Positions 44,788-53,660 of a DNA stretch of 64,000 nucleotides are shown here, in pieces. The position numbers were made by a program, and so were the translations under genes. The stretch covers positions 62,001-126,000 of the forward strand of contig CAJMMN010000005.1 of NCBI GenBank assembly GCA_905214525.1. The letters run 5' to 3'. The notes under the pieces were generated by a model. That model did no database searches and was not told where the DNA came from. It saw only the letters and a program-made list of their open reading frames with translations. Origin of the DNA: an uncultured bacterium. Its GTDB lineage: Bacteria; Actinomycetota; Coriobacteriia; Coriobacteriales; Coriobacteriaceae. Each line of letters begins with the position of its first letter. Position 1 is the first letter of the stretch.

Positions 44788-45167
44788 CAGCATCCCCTAT
44801 GCCGCGGTTGCATTTGATGCCGTCATATCTGACCTTTTATTAACAGCAGTCTGGCATGACGTGCTTTTAATCATACCGTGAGGGACTTGCGCAACTCGAA
44901 GAACAAAGATGTCCAACGGGACCGTTTCTGCAGACGGTCACTATCACCCGGTGAACAGCTCCCTAAAAGGTCGACCATGGTTCAAGCACGCTTTATTGCG
45001 CAACAAAACCACCGCCAAAATGATTCAATTGTGAACATAGATGCACGGATCAGCCGACCGGGGGTCCAAGTTTTTCCTACCGCCCATCGCTTTGCCCCAA
45101 TCCTGTAAGGCGCCCGCGCGCTATCATCGATATAGATTGAATGGGCAAGCAATACAGGAGGCTCTGC
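44788..45167. other. Intergenic region upstream of the defence operon
   Basis: A 380-bp gap separating the divergent DruH-like gene and a 60-aa gene. It should hold the promoter of the defence operon (AT-rich CTTTTATTAACAGCAG near 44830). No further gene, tRNA or convincing operator was found. Confidence 0.4.
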
Positions 45168-45350
45168 ATGCCAATTGAAAAAGTTCCATTCTTGCAAAAC
45201 ACTTCTGGCTCGGTAATTGACAACCGCCACGAAGCTTATATGGCTGCCCAGCAATCCATCGTCCGCGGCTACGATGACCTGGTGAACGACCGCTTGCGTC
45301 CTTGGAAGCAGGCAAAGGCAGAGGCAGATCGAATGCGAGCCATCAGGTAA
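45168..45350 (+). CDS. Small conserved-looking protein, unknown function
   Basis: A 60-aa protein starting MPIEKVPFLQNTSG and ending in a charged helix (KQAKAEADRMRAIR). An ideal AGGAGG seven bases before the ATG argues that it is translated. There is no signal, membrane or metal motif. It lies between the defence operon and serC, on the serC strand, but a 135-bp gap separates it from serC. Confidence 0.5.
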   Translation: MPIEKVPFLQNTSGSVIDNRHEAYMAAQQSIVRGYDDLVNDRLRPWKQAKAEADRMRAIR

Positions 45351-45485
45351 GGTCACCTCTCCCCCATGTAACCATCCTGTAAATCATAGCGGCGCAGTCG
45401 AGTTTTACCGAGATGCGGTCGCGCCCGGCGCTCCACTGTGCTAAAGTATCCCGAACGTTCAAACGACTACGAGGGGAACTAGAAG

Positions 45486-46610
45486 ATGGCACGTGTGCAC
45501 AACTTCTCAGCTGGCCCGGCCGCACTGCCTACAAGCGTGCTCGCCGAGATCGCCGACGAGATGATGGACTACCGCGGTTGCGGCATGTCCGTGCTCGAGA
45601 TGAGCCATCGATCTAGCATGTACCAGCAAATCATCGACGACGCCGAGGCAACCCTGCGCCGCCTGCTGAGCATCCCCGGCAACTACCGTGTCCTGTTTTT
45701 GCAGGGCGGCGCCACGCTGCAGTTTGCAGGCATCCCCATGAACCTCATGCGCCGCGGCCGCGCCGGCTACATCGTGACCGGCAACTTTGCCAACAAGGCG
45801 TACAAAGAGGCCGCCAAGTACGGTGAGGCCGTGCTGCTCGCGAGCTCCGAGGACACCAACTTCGACCGCATACCCACCATGGCCGACGTCAACGCGCGCA
45901 TTGCCGCCGAGGCCGCGGGCGACGGGCTCGACTACGTCTACATCTGCCAGAACAACACCATCTTTGGCACCATGTTCCACGAGCTGCCCGATTGCGGCGA
46001 CGTACCGCTGGTCGCCGATGTCTCGAGCTGCTTTTTATCGCAGCCGCTCGACGTTGAGCGCTACGGGCTCATCTACGCCGGCGCGCAGAAAAACGCCGGT
46101 GCCGCGGGCGTGACCGTGGTCATCGTGCGCGACGACCTCATCGCCAAAGGCCCCGCCTTTGCGCAGACGCCGCAGTACATGGACCTTAAAACCCAGGCCG
46201 CCAAGGGTTCCATGCTCAACACGCCCAACACCTTTGGCATCTACGTATGCGGCAAGGTGTTCCGTTGGGTTGAGCAAACCGGCGGACTTGCCGCCATGGC
46301 CGAGCGCAACTGGGCCAAGGCCAACCTGCTCTACGATCTGCTCGAGCACAGCGAGCTGTTCCATGGCACCGCGCAGGCCTGCAGCCGCTCCATCGCCAAC
46401 GTCACCTTCCGCACCGACGACGCCAGGCTCGACGCGGCCTTTGTCGCAGGCGCGGCCGAGCACCAGATTCAAAACGTCAAGGGCCATCGCCTGGTGGGCG
46501 GCATGCGCGCCAGCGTCTACAACGCCGTCACCATGGAGGACGTGCAGGCGCTGGCCATGTACATGAAGGACTTCGAAGCGCAGCATAGTTTGAGCCCGCG
46601 ATCTAACTAG
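45486..46610 (+). CDS. serC: Phosphoserine aminotransferase
   Basis: A 374-aa PLP enzyme converting 3-phosphohydroxypyruvate and glutamate to phosphoserine. The N-terminus VHNFSAGPAALP is diagnostic. GGCGMSVLEMSHRS, LFLQGGATLQFAGIPMNL, the metal-free PLP pocket VADVSSCFLSQPLDV and the Schiff-base Lys in YAGAQKNAGAAGVTVVIV follow, and RASVYNAVTMEDVQAL closes. Length is standard. GAGGGGAA precedes the ATG. It forms a serine-biosynthesis operon with serA 71 bp downstream; no serB is present here. Confidence 0.95.
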   Translation: MARVHNFSAGPAALPTSVLAEIADEMMDYRGCGMSVLEMSHRSSMYQQIIDDAEATLRRLLSIPGNYRVLFLQGGATLQFAGIPMNLMRRGRAGYIVTGNFANKAYKEAAKYGEAVLLASSEDTNFDRIPTMADVNARIAAEAAGDGLDYVYICQNNTIFGTMFHELPDCGDVPLVADVSSCFLSQPLDVERYGLIYAGAQKNAGAAGVTVVIVRDDLIAKGPAFAQTPQYMDLKTQAAKGSMLNTPNTFGIYVCGKVFRWVEQTGGLAAMAERNWAKANLLYDLLEHSELFHGTAQACSRSIANVTFRTDDARLDAAFVAGAAEHQIQNVKGHRLVGGMRASVYNAVTMEDVQALAMYMKDFEAQHSLSPRSN

Positions 46611-46681
46611 CCCGCAACGCGCGGGCCAACCAGCCACTTCAAACCACCCTGTTTAGATCAAAACCTGCTAAGGAGTTTTCC

Positions 46682-47845
46682 ATGCGCAAGATTAAGACCA
46701 TCGACGACATCACCAAGGACGGCAAGGTCGAGTTTGGCGAGGGCTACGAGTTTGTGGGCACCGCCGAGGAGGCCGACGCGATCCTGATGCGCTCGACCGA
46801 CCTGCACGACTACGAACTGCCCGAGGGCATTCGCGCCATCGCCCGCTGCGGTGCCGGCGTCAACAACATCCCCGTCGAGGAGTACGCCAAGAAGGGCGTC
46901 GTCGTCTTCAACTCCCCCGGCGCCAACAGCAACGCCGTCAAGGAGCTCGTCCTGGGCATGCTGGTGCTTTCAAGCCGCGGCGTGGTGCAATCGATGAACT
47001 GGGTACGTGACAACGCCGACGACCCCGAGATTCAGGTCGATGCCGAAAAGGCCAAGAAGGCCTTTGTGGGCCGCGAGCTCAAGGGCAAGCGCATCGGCGT
47101 CATCGGCCTGGGCAACGTAGGCTCCAAGGTCGCCAACGCCTGCGTCGATCTGGGCATGGACGTTTACGGCTACGATCCGTTCATTTCCGTCGAGCACGCG
47201 TGGGTGCTGAGCCGCGAGGTGCAGCGCGTGGGCACGCTCGAGGACCTCTGCCGCGGCTGCGACTACCTCACCGTGCACGTGCCCAGCAAGGCCGACACCA
47301 TCGGTATGATCAGCACCGAGCAGATTAACCTGCTGGCGCCCGACGCCGTGCTCATCAACTACGCGCGCGAGACCATCATTGACGAGGACGCCGTCGACGC
47401 CGCCCTGCGCGAGGGCAAGCTCAGCTGGTTTAGCTGCGACTTTGCCACGCCCAAGACCGTCAAGATGCCCAATACGTTTATCACCACGCATTCGGGCGCC
47501 GGCACCGGCGAGGCCGAGGCCAACTGCGCCGACATGGCCATCAGCGAACTCAAGGATTACCTGGAAAACGGCAACATCGCGCACAGCGTCAACTACCCCG
47601 CCTGCAGCATGGGCAAGGCGCGCGCCGCAAGCCGCATTGCCTGCCTGCATGCCAACGTGCCCAACATGATCGGCCAGATCACGGCCATTCTCGCCAAGGA
47701 CAACGCCAATGTGCAGCGCATGACCAACGAGTCCGCTGGCGAGAACGCCTACACCATGTTCGACACCGATGAGCACCTGGACGGCAGCACGATCGAGGCG
47801 CTCAAGCAGATTCCGTCGATGTATCGCGTGCGCGTGATTAAATAG
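46682..47845 (+). CDS. serA: D-3-phosphoglycerate dehydrogenase
   Basis: A 387-aa NAD-dependent dehydrogenase, the first committed step of serine synthesis. The nucleotide-binding motif is GVIGLGNVGSKVANAC. The catalytic region reads INYARETIIDEDAV and TTHSGAGTGEAEANC; the usual Arg and Glu are present but the catalytic His context is TTHSGAGTGEAEANCADMA, as in short forms. A C-terminal ACT domain (about 315-387, LHANVPNMIGQITAILAKDNANV) suggests serine feedback. It lacks the extra intervening domain of the mycobacterial enzyme. AAGGAG is seven bases before the ATG. It is the second gene of the serCA unit. Confidence 0.93.
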   Translation: MRKIKTIDDITKDGKVEFGEGYEFVGTAEEADAILMRSTDLHDYELPEGIRAIARCGAGVNNIPVEEYAKKGVVVFNSPGANSNAVKELVLGMLVLSSRGVVQSMNWVRDNADDPEIQVDAEKAKKAFVGRELKGKRIGVIGLGNVGSKVANACVDLGMDVYGYDPFISVEHAWVLSREVQRVGTLEDLCRGCDYLTVHVPSKADTIGMISTEQINLLAPDAVLINYARETIIDEDAVDAALREGKLSWFSCDFATPKTVKMPNTFITTHSGAGTGEAEANCADMAISELKDYLENGNIAHSVNYPACSMGKARAASRIACLHANVPNMIGQITAILAKDNANVQRMTNESAGENAYTMFDTDEHLDGSTIEALKQIPSMYRVRVIK

Positions 47846-47885
47846 CGCCGGCGCCAATCCTGCCAGACAGACCACGAAGCCCATT

Positions 47886-47921
47886 CGGCCCCCGTTTTCA
47901 CGAAACGGGGGCCGATTTTGT
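47886..47921 (+). terminator. serCA terminator
   Basis: GGCCCCCGTTT-TCACG-AAACGGGGGCC hairpin followed by GATTTTGTT, about 40 bp after the serA stop. The rest of the gap to 48191 is AT-rich with a small GATAAACAGCTTTATC hairpin and no gene. Confidence 0.85.
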
Positions 47922-48191
47922 TGCTCCGGACGACTTTAAAATGATACCCAGAACAAGTTTTTTCAGATAATCGATAGTGAGGCTCCAGTCGCTAAGCACA
48001 CCCGCTTTGATAAACAGCTTTATCAGGGACTTTATTAGGTAAAAATCGGTCTCTATGTGCCGAATGTAAGTTGACTGTCCATTTTCCGAAACAACTTATT
48101 CTAGGTAGCATTTTTAAGGCCCTTCCAAGGCAAAATATAAGTATTTTGCGACCAAAACTCTAGTCCGCGCGACCATTTTCCGCCCGCGCGG

Positions 48192-49241
48192 CTACATTCC
48201 CGCCCAATCGATAAAAATCTCCTCACGAAGCCGCCGTTCGAGCTCCTGCTGTCGCGGCGTCTTGTCTTTCAGCGGCACATCGAGATAGGCCATGATGAGC
48301 TCCATCACCACGCGGAAGGCATCGGAGTCGGCCAGCTGACCATAGGTCATCAGAATGACGGGATATCCCATCGCTTGCAGCGCCGTCGTTCGATCGGAGT
48401 CCGAAATCTTGGATTCTATGGATCCGTGAATGGCTTTACCTTGGCATTCAACCAGACACTCTCTGCTGCCGTCCTTATTTGCCAGCAGGATATCGGCATA
48501 GCGCCTATCAAGCCCCGAAATCAGGCGGGCGCTGCGCGTCATACGAATCTCAACGTTATTGGTAAGGCTCAGCCCTTCGCCGCCGCGCAACCTCGTAAGG
48601 CCAAACAGCATCGAAGCCTGGACCTCGAGCGGCGATGCTGCCACCCCCGTAATGCATTTCGCGGCTCGTATGAACGATTTAGCGCCGCGGAGCCCCCGGA
48701 CCTTATCGACGAACTCTGTAAGCTCAGAGAGCTCGATCAAGGGAGGTCGTTTCCACAAGTCCGTTGGATTCCCCGAGACATCCTTTACGTTTTCCCAGCC
48801 CGACCGTGCGTCACCCCACCGGCCCCCGTATGCCTGCTCAAGTGCCGACTTTACCTGAGGTGCAATCTTGCACACGGCAAAGGTGCCGCACATCTCATAC
48901 ATGCACATGATTAGACGCTCGTTTGAGACCGAGGAAGCCAGGGTCAGCAGGGTAAAGAGTGGGGACGCAACATCGAGGCCAAACTCCGTCTGCCGCACGG
49001 AATCAAACGGCCTCTCCCCGTTCCAAACATGCCTGACAATGCGATCGCCCTTACGTCCGCAGCTGCCCTGCGCCAACACGTGTAACGGGGTGCCCAGGAA
49101 ATGCGTGACGAGCGGATGCTCACATAGGTGCTCCCTGCGCGGATCGTCCGCAGAATCGGGCAGGTCCGGCATTATTGCCAAGACCTGTGGAGGTATCCGG
49201 TGATACCGAAAGGCAGATATGTCGCACAGCATGTCGTCCAT
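48192..49241 (-). CDS. Vsr/DUF559-like nuclease-fold protein, paralogue A
   Basis: A ~349-aa protein of unknown function. Middle motifs are VASPLFTLLTLASSVSNERLI followed by YEMCGTFAV, then ITGVAASPLEVQASMLFGL. The C-terminal ~90 residues look like a Vsr/DUF559 endonuclease fold: YADILLAN, LVECQGKAIHG, DSDRTTALQAMGYPVILMTYGQL. Asp, Glu and His fall in the usual places, although Cys-Gln replaces the more common Asp in the E-x-D position. Comparable actinobacterial proteins are linked to AbiEi-like regulators or mobile loci. The start is uncertain; a TTG 16 codons upstream also works. A diverged paralogue lies at 57693-58901. Confidence 0.55.
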   Translation of the reverse strand: MDDMLCDISAFRYHRIPPQVLAIMPDLPDSADDPRREHLCEHPLVTHFLGTPLHVLAQGSCGRKGDRIVRHVWNGERPFDSVRQTEFGLDVASPLFTLLTLASSVSNERLIMCMYEMCGTFAVCKIAPQVKSALEQAYGGRWGDARSGWENVKDVSGNPTDLWKRPPLIELSELTEFVDKVRGLRGAKSFIRAAKCITGVAASPLEVQASMLFGLTRLRGGEGLSLTNNVEIRMTRSARLISGLDRRYADILLANKDGSRECLVECQGKAIHGSIESKISDSDRTTALQAMGYPVILMTYGQLADSDAFRVVMELIMAYLDVPLKDKTPRQQELERRLREEIFIDWAGM

Positions 49242-49395
49242 GAAGGGTACGTACCCGCTGCGTCGCTTGTGAACCCGCTCGGACGGCAAACGCGCTGGCT
49301 CGGCCTGCGAACGGTAAATACTGCCACGCCCACGTCGCGGATCTCTCAGGAGGCTTACAATCGGTTTGGAAAGCAGACTGATTGTGAGGTTGCAT

Positions 49396-50616
49396 ATGGT
49401 TGATGAGGACTTTGCCTGGCGGCTTGCTCAGGAGCTCGTGCGGATCGACAGCTCAGACCCGGGCGCGTATGAGGATGAAATTGAGCGCTTCATTAAGAGG
49501 CTCATTGAGCAGCAGCTGGCACAACTTGATAGTTCTGCGCTCGATGCCGTGCAGATTGAGGAGCTCGAAGTGCTGCCCGGGCGCCGCAACCTTAAAGTCA
49601 CCGTGCCGGGCCAAAGCGACGAGCCGCGGCTGATCTATATCTGCCACATGGATACCGTCACCTTGGGCGATGGCTGGGACGCAGACATCGCACCGCTTGG
49701 GGCGGTTGTGCGCGACGATAAACTCTATGGCCGCGGTGCCTGCGATATGAAGGGTGGCCTGGCCTGCGCCATTGCCGCACTGGTCCATACGCTCGAGCGC
49801 GTGGCGGCGGATGGCGCGCTGCCACGCCGCGGCTTTTCGCTCATCTGCTCGGTCGACGAGGAAGACTTCATGCGCGGCTCAGAGGCCGCGATCGATGCTG
49901 GCTGGGTCGGCTCGCGCGAATGGGTGCTGGACACCGAACCCACCGACGGACAGATCCAGGTGGCGCACAAGGGTCGCACGTGGTTCGAGATTGAAATGGC
50001 TGGCGTGACGGCGCATGCGAGCCAGCCTTGGAAGGGCGCGGATGCCGTCGCCGCCATGGCCGAGGTCGTGTGTTCGCTTCGTCGCGCGTTTGCGGCGCTG
50101 CCCGCGCACGATGAGCTGGGGCCTTCGACCATCACGTTTGGCCAAATCGAGGGCGGATATCGCCCCTACGTCGTACCCGACCGCGCCAAAGTTTGGGTCG
50201 ACATGCGCCTGACCCCGCCGACCGATACGGCCGCCGCAATCAATATGGTCGAGCATGCCATCGCCGTCGCCGAAGCCACCGTTCCCGGTTGCCATGGCAG
50301 CTACACCGTGACGGGCGACCGCCCCGCCATCGAGCGCGATCCGGTCTCTCCCCTTCTAGCTGCACTCAAGTGCGCAGCAGACGATGTAACGGGCACGGAT
50401 ACGACCGTCGGCTTCTTTACCGGCTACACCGACACTGCCGTCATTGCCGGCAAGACGGGTAACCGTAACTGCATGAGCTATGGCCCAGGCTCGCTCGCGC
50501 TCGCCCACAAGCCCAACGAATATGTGCCCCACGCCGACATCGTTCGTTGTCAGCAGGTGCTAATCGCGCTCGCCGATAACGTGCTCTGGGACGCGAGCGG
50601 CCAAGTTGGGGCATAA
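49396..50616 (+). CDS. M20-family peptidase / amidohydrolase
   Basis: A ~406-aa M20 metallohydrolase of the ArgE/DapE/CPG2 group. Metal ligands are visible in CHMDTVTLGDGW (His, Asp), GRGACDMKGGLACA (Asp), the catalytic Glu-Glu in CSVDEEDFMRGSEAA, and DTEPTDGQI. The dimerisation domain begins GRTWFEIEMAGVTAHASQPWKG, and the last ligand should be His in YVPHADIVRC. The substrate could be an N-acyl amino acid, succinyl-diaminopimelate or a peptide; no neighbours point to one. The start was taken at MVDEDFAWR, with GAGG eight bases before it. The next gene is 40 bp downstream. Confidence 0.82.
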   Translation: MVDEDFAWRLAQELVRIDSSDPGAYEDEIERFIKRLIEQQLAQLDSSALDAVQIEELEVLPGRRNLKVTVPGQSDEPRLIYICHMDTVTLGDGWDADIAPLGAVVRDDKLYGRGACDMKGGLACAIAALVHTLERVAADGALPRRGFSLICSVDEEDFMRGSEAAIDAGWVGSREWVLDTEPTDGQIQVAHKGRTWFEIEMAGVTAHASQPWKGADAVAAMAEVVCSLRRAFAALPAHDELGPSTITFGQIEGGYRPYVVPDRAKVWVDMRLTPPTDTAAAINMVEHAIAVAEATVPGCHGSYTVTGDRPAIERDPVSPLLAALKCAADDVTGTDTTVGFFTGYTDTAVIAGKTGNRNCMSYGPGSLALAHKPNEYVPHADIVRCQQVLIALADNVLWDASGQVGA

Positions 50617-50656
50617 TAAGCCGCGAACAAACCGACTCGTGCGTTAGGACCTCCCC

Positions 50657-51346
50657 ATGAAAGCACTTCCGTTTCCCTGCATCCGCCCGGCTCAGGACCG
50701 CGTGCTCGAGGCACTACCTGCAATGGGCAGCATCCTGAGCGGCAACGATGCTCTGCGCGGAGCCATTGCCGATGGTCTGATGCTCAAGGACCCGGGTGCG
50801 GCGTATTACGTGTACGAATGCTCGGGCGAGCCGGGACGTGCGACGGGCGTCGTGGCGATTTGCCCGGTTAACGTGCTGACGGGCGGCGACGAGACTGCCG
50901 CCGAGAGCATCGACGCACTCGCCACCGCGCGCGCGATCGCCGAGCTCAAGGTGCAGCCGCGCCCCGTGTCGCTCGCCTACGAGGCGTCGCCCGTCATGGA
51001 TATCATTTTGAGCGCTGCCAAAGAGGGCGCATCGCTCTACGCCGTCACCGATCCCGCGGGCGTCACACATCGCGTGTGGGAGGTCAAGCGCGAGGACGCC
51101 GTTGCCGCCATCCGTGCCATGCTCGATCAGGCGCCCGACCCGGTGTTCGCCGGTGACTCCGCCTATGTCGCCGCACTGGCTGGGGCATCGCAGATTCTGG
51201 CCGACGAGGCCCGCGCTGCCGGCGCCTACTCTGGCAAAGAGCCGTTCAACTTTGCTGTAGCCGTGCTGTTCCCCGCCGCGCAGGTCAGCGGCAGCGCGCC
51301 GCAGGTTCCGACGGGTCTGCTCACTCACCAGGTCTCACGGTTCTAG
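50657..51346 (+). CDS. DUF1015-like protein (short form)
   Basis: A 229-aa protein resembling the N-terminal and middle part of DUF1015 proteins: FPCIRPAQDRVLEALPAMGSILSG at the start, then KDPGAAYYVYECSG and VTHRVWEVKREDAV. The typical PYDV motif is absent and the protein is roughly half the usual ~400 aa, so this is either a shortened branch or a diverged relative. No catalytic residues can be assigned. It is probably cotranscribed with the M20 peptidase. Confidence 0.5.
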   Translation: MKALPFPCIRPAQDRVLEALPAMGSILSGNDALRGAIADGLMLKDPGAAYYVYECSGEPGRATGVVAICPVNVLTGGDETAAESIDALATARAIAELKVQPRPVSLAYEASPVMDIILSAAKEGASLYAVTDPAGVTHRVWEVKREDAVAAIRAMLDQAPDPVFAGDSAYVAALAGASQILADEARAAGAYSGKEPFNFAVAVLFPAAQVSGSAPQVPTGLLTHQVSRF

Positions 51347-51389
51347 CGAACTCAAACGCTAAGCTGGAAAACCCAGCATCCAAACAAAC

Positions 51390-51434
51390 AAGGGGCGGGG
51401 ATGCAATGCCCGTGCATGCATCCCCGCCCCTTTC
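51390..51434 (+). terminator. Terminator between DUF1015-like gene and phosphatase A
   Basis: AAGGGGCGGGGATGCA / TGCATCCCCGCCCCTTT inverted repeat with T-tail; serves the convergent pair. Confidence 0.88.
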
Positions 51435-51477
51435 GCATCAAACAATTTCGCCGGCAAACCGCGCCGCAACGCCAGCG

Positions 51478-52113
51478 CTACCCGCGCTGCGGGCCTACTG
51501 CCGCTACAAGCGGTTCAAGCCCCAGCTCGCGCGCGTAATCCTCCTGCGTAAAGACTTCGACCAACTCAAACGTGTCGGATTCGTCGCCAAACGCAAAGTG
51601 CAGCACCGAGCAGTTGCCCGGCACGCGATCGCGCTCGTCGGCCGCCGCACCCTTCACGTGATCCATAAACTCCTTGATAGCCGAGCCATGGCTTACCGCG
51701 AGCACACACGTATGGTCCGGACGCTGCATGAGTTCGGTCAGCGTCGTCACCATGCGCTCGCGCACCTGGATCTGGCCCTCGCCGCCAAATTGACGATAGA
51801 AATCGCGCCACGGGCGCTCGGGCATAAGCATCACGCGCTCGGCCTCAAAGTCGCCAAAGAACCACTCACGCAGGCCGTCCAGGCGCTCGTACGCCAAGCC
51901 CGGCCACAAGTTGGCGATAGTCTGCTCGGTGCGATGAAGCGTGGAGGTGTAGGCATGATCGGGCTCAATGCCGCGCGCACGTAAAAACATGCCGGCGCGC
52001 GCCGCCTGGTCGCAACCCAACTGCGTAAGCGGCGAGTCACTCCACCCCTGAATGATACGCTTAAGGTTGAATATCGTCTGTCCATGACGGACCAGATACA
52101 GATCTTTATTCAT
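51478..52113 (-). CDS. Histidine phosphatase family protein A
   Basis: A ~211-aa phosphoglycerate-mutase-like phosphatase. Motifs are LYLVRHGQTIFNLKRIIQG (catalytic His and Arg), YTSTLHRTEQT, REWFFGDFE (Glu) and LAVSHGSAIKEFMDH (second His). Likely a cytoplasmic phosphatase of unknown substrate. AAAGGA precedes the ATG MNKDLYLV, which aligns with the second copy's start. It lies 17 bp downstream of a paralogue of the same strand, so they form an operon made by tandem duplication. Confidence 0.85.
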   Translation of the reverse strand: MNKDLYLVRHGQTIFNLKRIIQGWSDSPLTQLGCDQAARAGMFLRARGIEPDHAYTSTLHRTEQTIANLWPGLAYERLDGLREWFFGDFEAERVMLMPERPWRDFYRQFGGEGQIQVRERMVTTLTELMQRPDHTCVLAVSHGSAIKEFMDHVKGAAADERDRVPGNCSVLHFAFGDESDTFELVEVFTQEDYARELGLEPLVAAVGPQRG

Positions 52114-52130
52114 AGGGGTCCTTTCGTTCG

Positions 52131-52673
52131 TTACCAACCCAAGAGCGAAAACGCCCCGTCGCAATAGCCAAAATGAAGCACGGCACCGTTGTCGGGTAGC
52201 TCTCCCCCGCCAGTCACATACTCAAGAAACTCCTGGCAGGCTGAGCCGTGGGAAACCGCCAGCACGCAGTTGTGCTGCGGCCGGGCCATAATACGGGACA
52301 GCGCCGCGACCATGCGCGACTGAAGCTGCACTTCCGACTCGCCGCCAAAGGCCACCGGATAATCGCCCCAGGGCTGCGGCGGCATCTCGCGATTTGATGT
52401 GCCCTCCAGCGAGCCAAAATGCCACTCACGCAGGTCATCGACCAGCTCAATGGAACGGCCCTCGCCAACGATAAGCTCGGCCGTATGCCGCGCCCGGCCC
52501 AACGGCGAGGAATACACATGATCAAAGGCCACGCCACGCGCCGCAAACGCCGTACGCGCCGTCAGCGCCTGCTCGCGCCCGCGCGCCGTAAGCGGCGAAT
52601 CGTGCCAGCCCTGCAAAATGCTCTGCACATTGAGCTCAGTCTGCCCATGCCGCACCAAATACAGATCTGCCAC
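52131..52673 (-). CDS. Histidine phosphatase family protein B
   Basis: A 180-aa phosphatase paralogous to its downstream neighbour. Matching motifs are LYLVRHGQTELNVQSILQGWHDSPLT, YSSPLGRARHTAEL, REWHFGSLEGT and LAVSHGSACQEF. The RHG His and the SHG His are both present. It is about 30 residues shorter, lacking the C-terminal extension of copy A. The family also includes adenosylcobalamin phosphatase (CobC) and phosphoglycerate mutase, but no substrate can be assigned. Confidence 0.85.
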   Translation of the reverse strand: MADLYLVRHGQTELNVQSILQGWHDSPLTARGREQALTARTAFAARGVAFDHVYSSPLGRARHTAELIVGEGRSIELVDDLREWHFGSLEGTSNREMPPQPWGDYPVAFGGESEVQLQSRMVAALSRIMARPQHNCVLAVSHGSACQEFLEYVTGGGELPDNGAVLHFGYCDGAFSLLGW

Positions 52674-52688
52674 ACGCTCTCCCCTCGT

Positions 52689-52724
52689 ACCACCACAAAG
52701 GGGACAGGCACCTTTGTGGTGGTT
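52689..52724 (+). repeat. Family-1 palindromic repeat, copy 7
   Basis: ACCACCACAAAG / CTTTGTGGTGGT around GGGGACAGGCACC, between the nitroreductase stop and phosphatase B start. Confidence 0.85.
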
Positions 52725-52755
52725 TACCGTCTGATCACGCCGCGGTGACGCTCAG

Positions 52756-53427
52756 CTACACCAGCACGTCGGCGAGCGGGCGCTTGGGTACGTGGTGCAC
52801 CTGCGCATCGTCACGCCAGTAATTAATTGAGCCGTCGGGGTTGGAATCGATCGCATCGATCATCTGCGTCTCGGCCGGCACGCCAAAAGCCATGATCAGC
52901 TTGAGCTCATACTTGTCGTTATCGAGCCCCATAGCATCGATCGCGTGGGGCGTAAAGGCCTTGAACATGCAGGCTGCCACCTCGGGCGTGGCGCTGCGAG
53001 CGGCGAGCATCATCGTCTGCGCGGCAATGCCCGTGTCGACCTCGGTGATGGGCGCGGCGGGCTTACCCGGAACAGCGCGCTCGGCAAGAATCGCGATGTA
53101 GCCGGTCGGACGCTCGCCCTCGGCAGGACCCGACCAATCCTTAAGCGCGCCGGCCCATGCAAGCTCATCAAATACACGCGCGCAATCCTCGGCACCGCTC
53201 ACCACATGAAAACGCAGGCGCTGAGCATTGGCGCCGCAGGGAGCCAGGTGCGCCAGTTCCGCCAGCTCGAGCAAAAACTCGCGCGGCACGCGCATGGACT
53301 CGTCAAAACGGCGGCACGTACGGGCGCGGCGGACCAGCGCGTCAAACGTGTCCAGGCCAAGCTTTTCGCAACCCTGCTTTGCCATCGACTCGGCGCTTAC
53401 CGGCGCCGCGGGAACAGCTTCGTTCAT
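52756..53427 (-). CDS. Nitroreductase-family flavoprotein
   Basis: A ~223-aa FMN-dependent oxidoreductase. Signature segments are RRARTCRRFDESMRVPREFLLELAELAHLAPCGANAQRLRFHVV (FMN phosphate contact and helix) and TEVDTGIAAQTMMLAARS. Towards the C-terminus, LIMAFGVPAET ends the sheet. Substrate (nitro, quinone or enone) is unknown. The MNEAVPAAP start has GGGGGT upstream. It is on its own transcript, ended by the serine of hairpins downstream of phosphatase B's repeat. Confidence 0.8.
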   Translation of the reverse strand: MNEAVPAAPVSAESMAKQGCEKLGLDTFDALVRRARTCRRFDESMRVPREFLLELAELAHLAPCGANAQRLRFHVVSGAEDCARVFDELAWAGALKDWSGPAEGERPTGYIAILAERAVPGKPAAPITEVDTGIAAQTMMLAARSATPEVAACMFKAFTPHAIDAMGLDNDKYELKLIMAFGVPAETQMIDAIDSNPDGSINYWRDDAQVHHVPKRPLADVLV

Positions 53428-53660
53428 AAGACCCCCAATAAAAGCCAATTGTTCTTAAGAAAATCTAACCTAAAACGTAGGCAATTACACACAGCGGCGC
53501 AATGTTCCACACCTGTTGAATATTCCGCATCCAAACGGGAACAAAGGTAACAATTCGGGAAGATGAGGCTCCCATTCGCCCTTCCCGCCCCACGCGACGG
53601 CGCCCTTGGGCGATACTGGTTGCAAGAGCTACGGCTTACGCCGCACGGAAAGGAGACATC

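Noticed and set aside
9066..52724. CRISPR array
   Set aside because: The seven palindromes are dispersed singly at gene ends, without regular spacers, and no cas genes are present.
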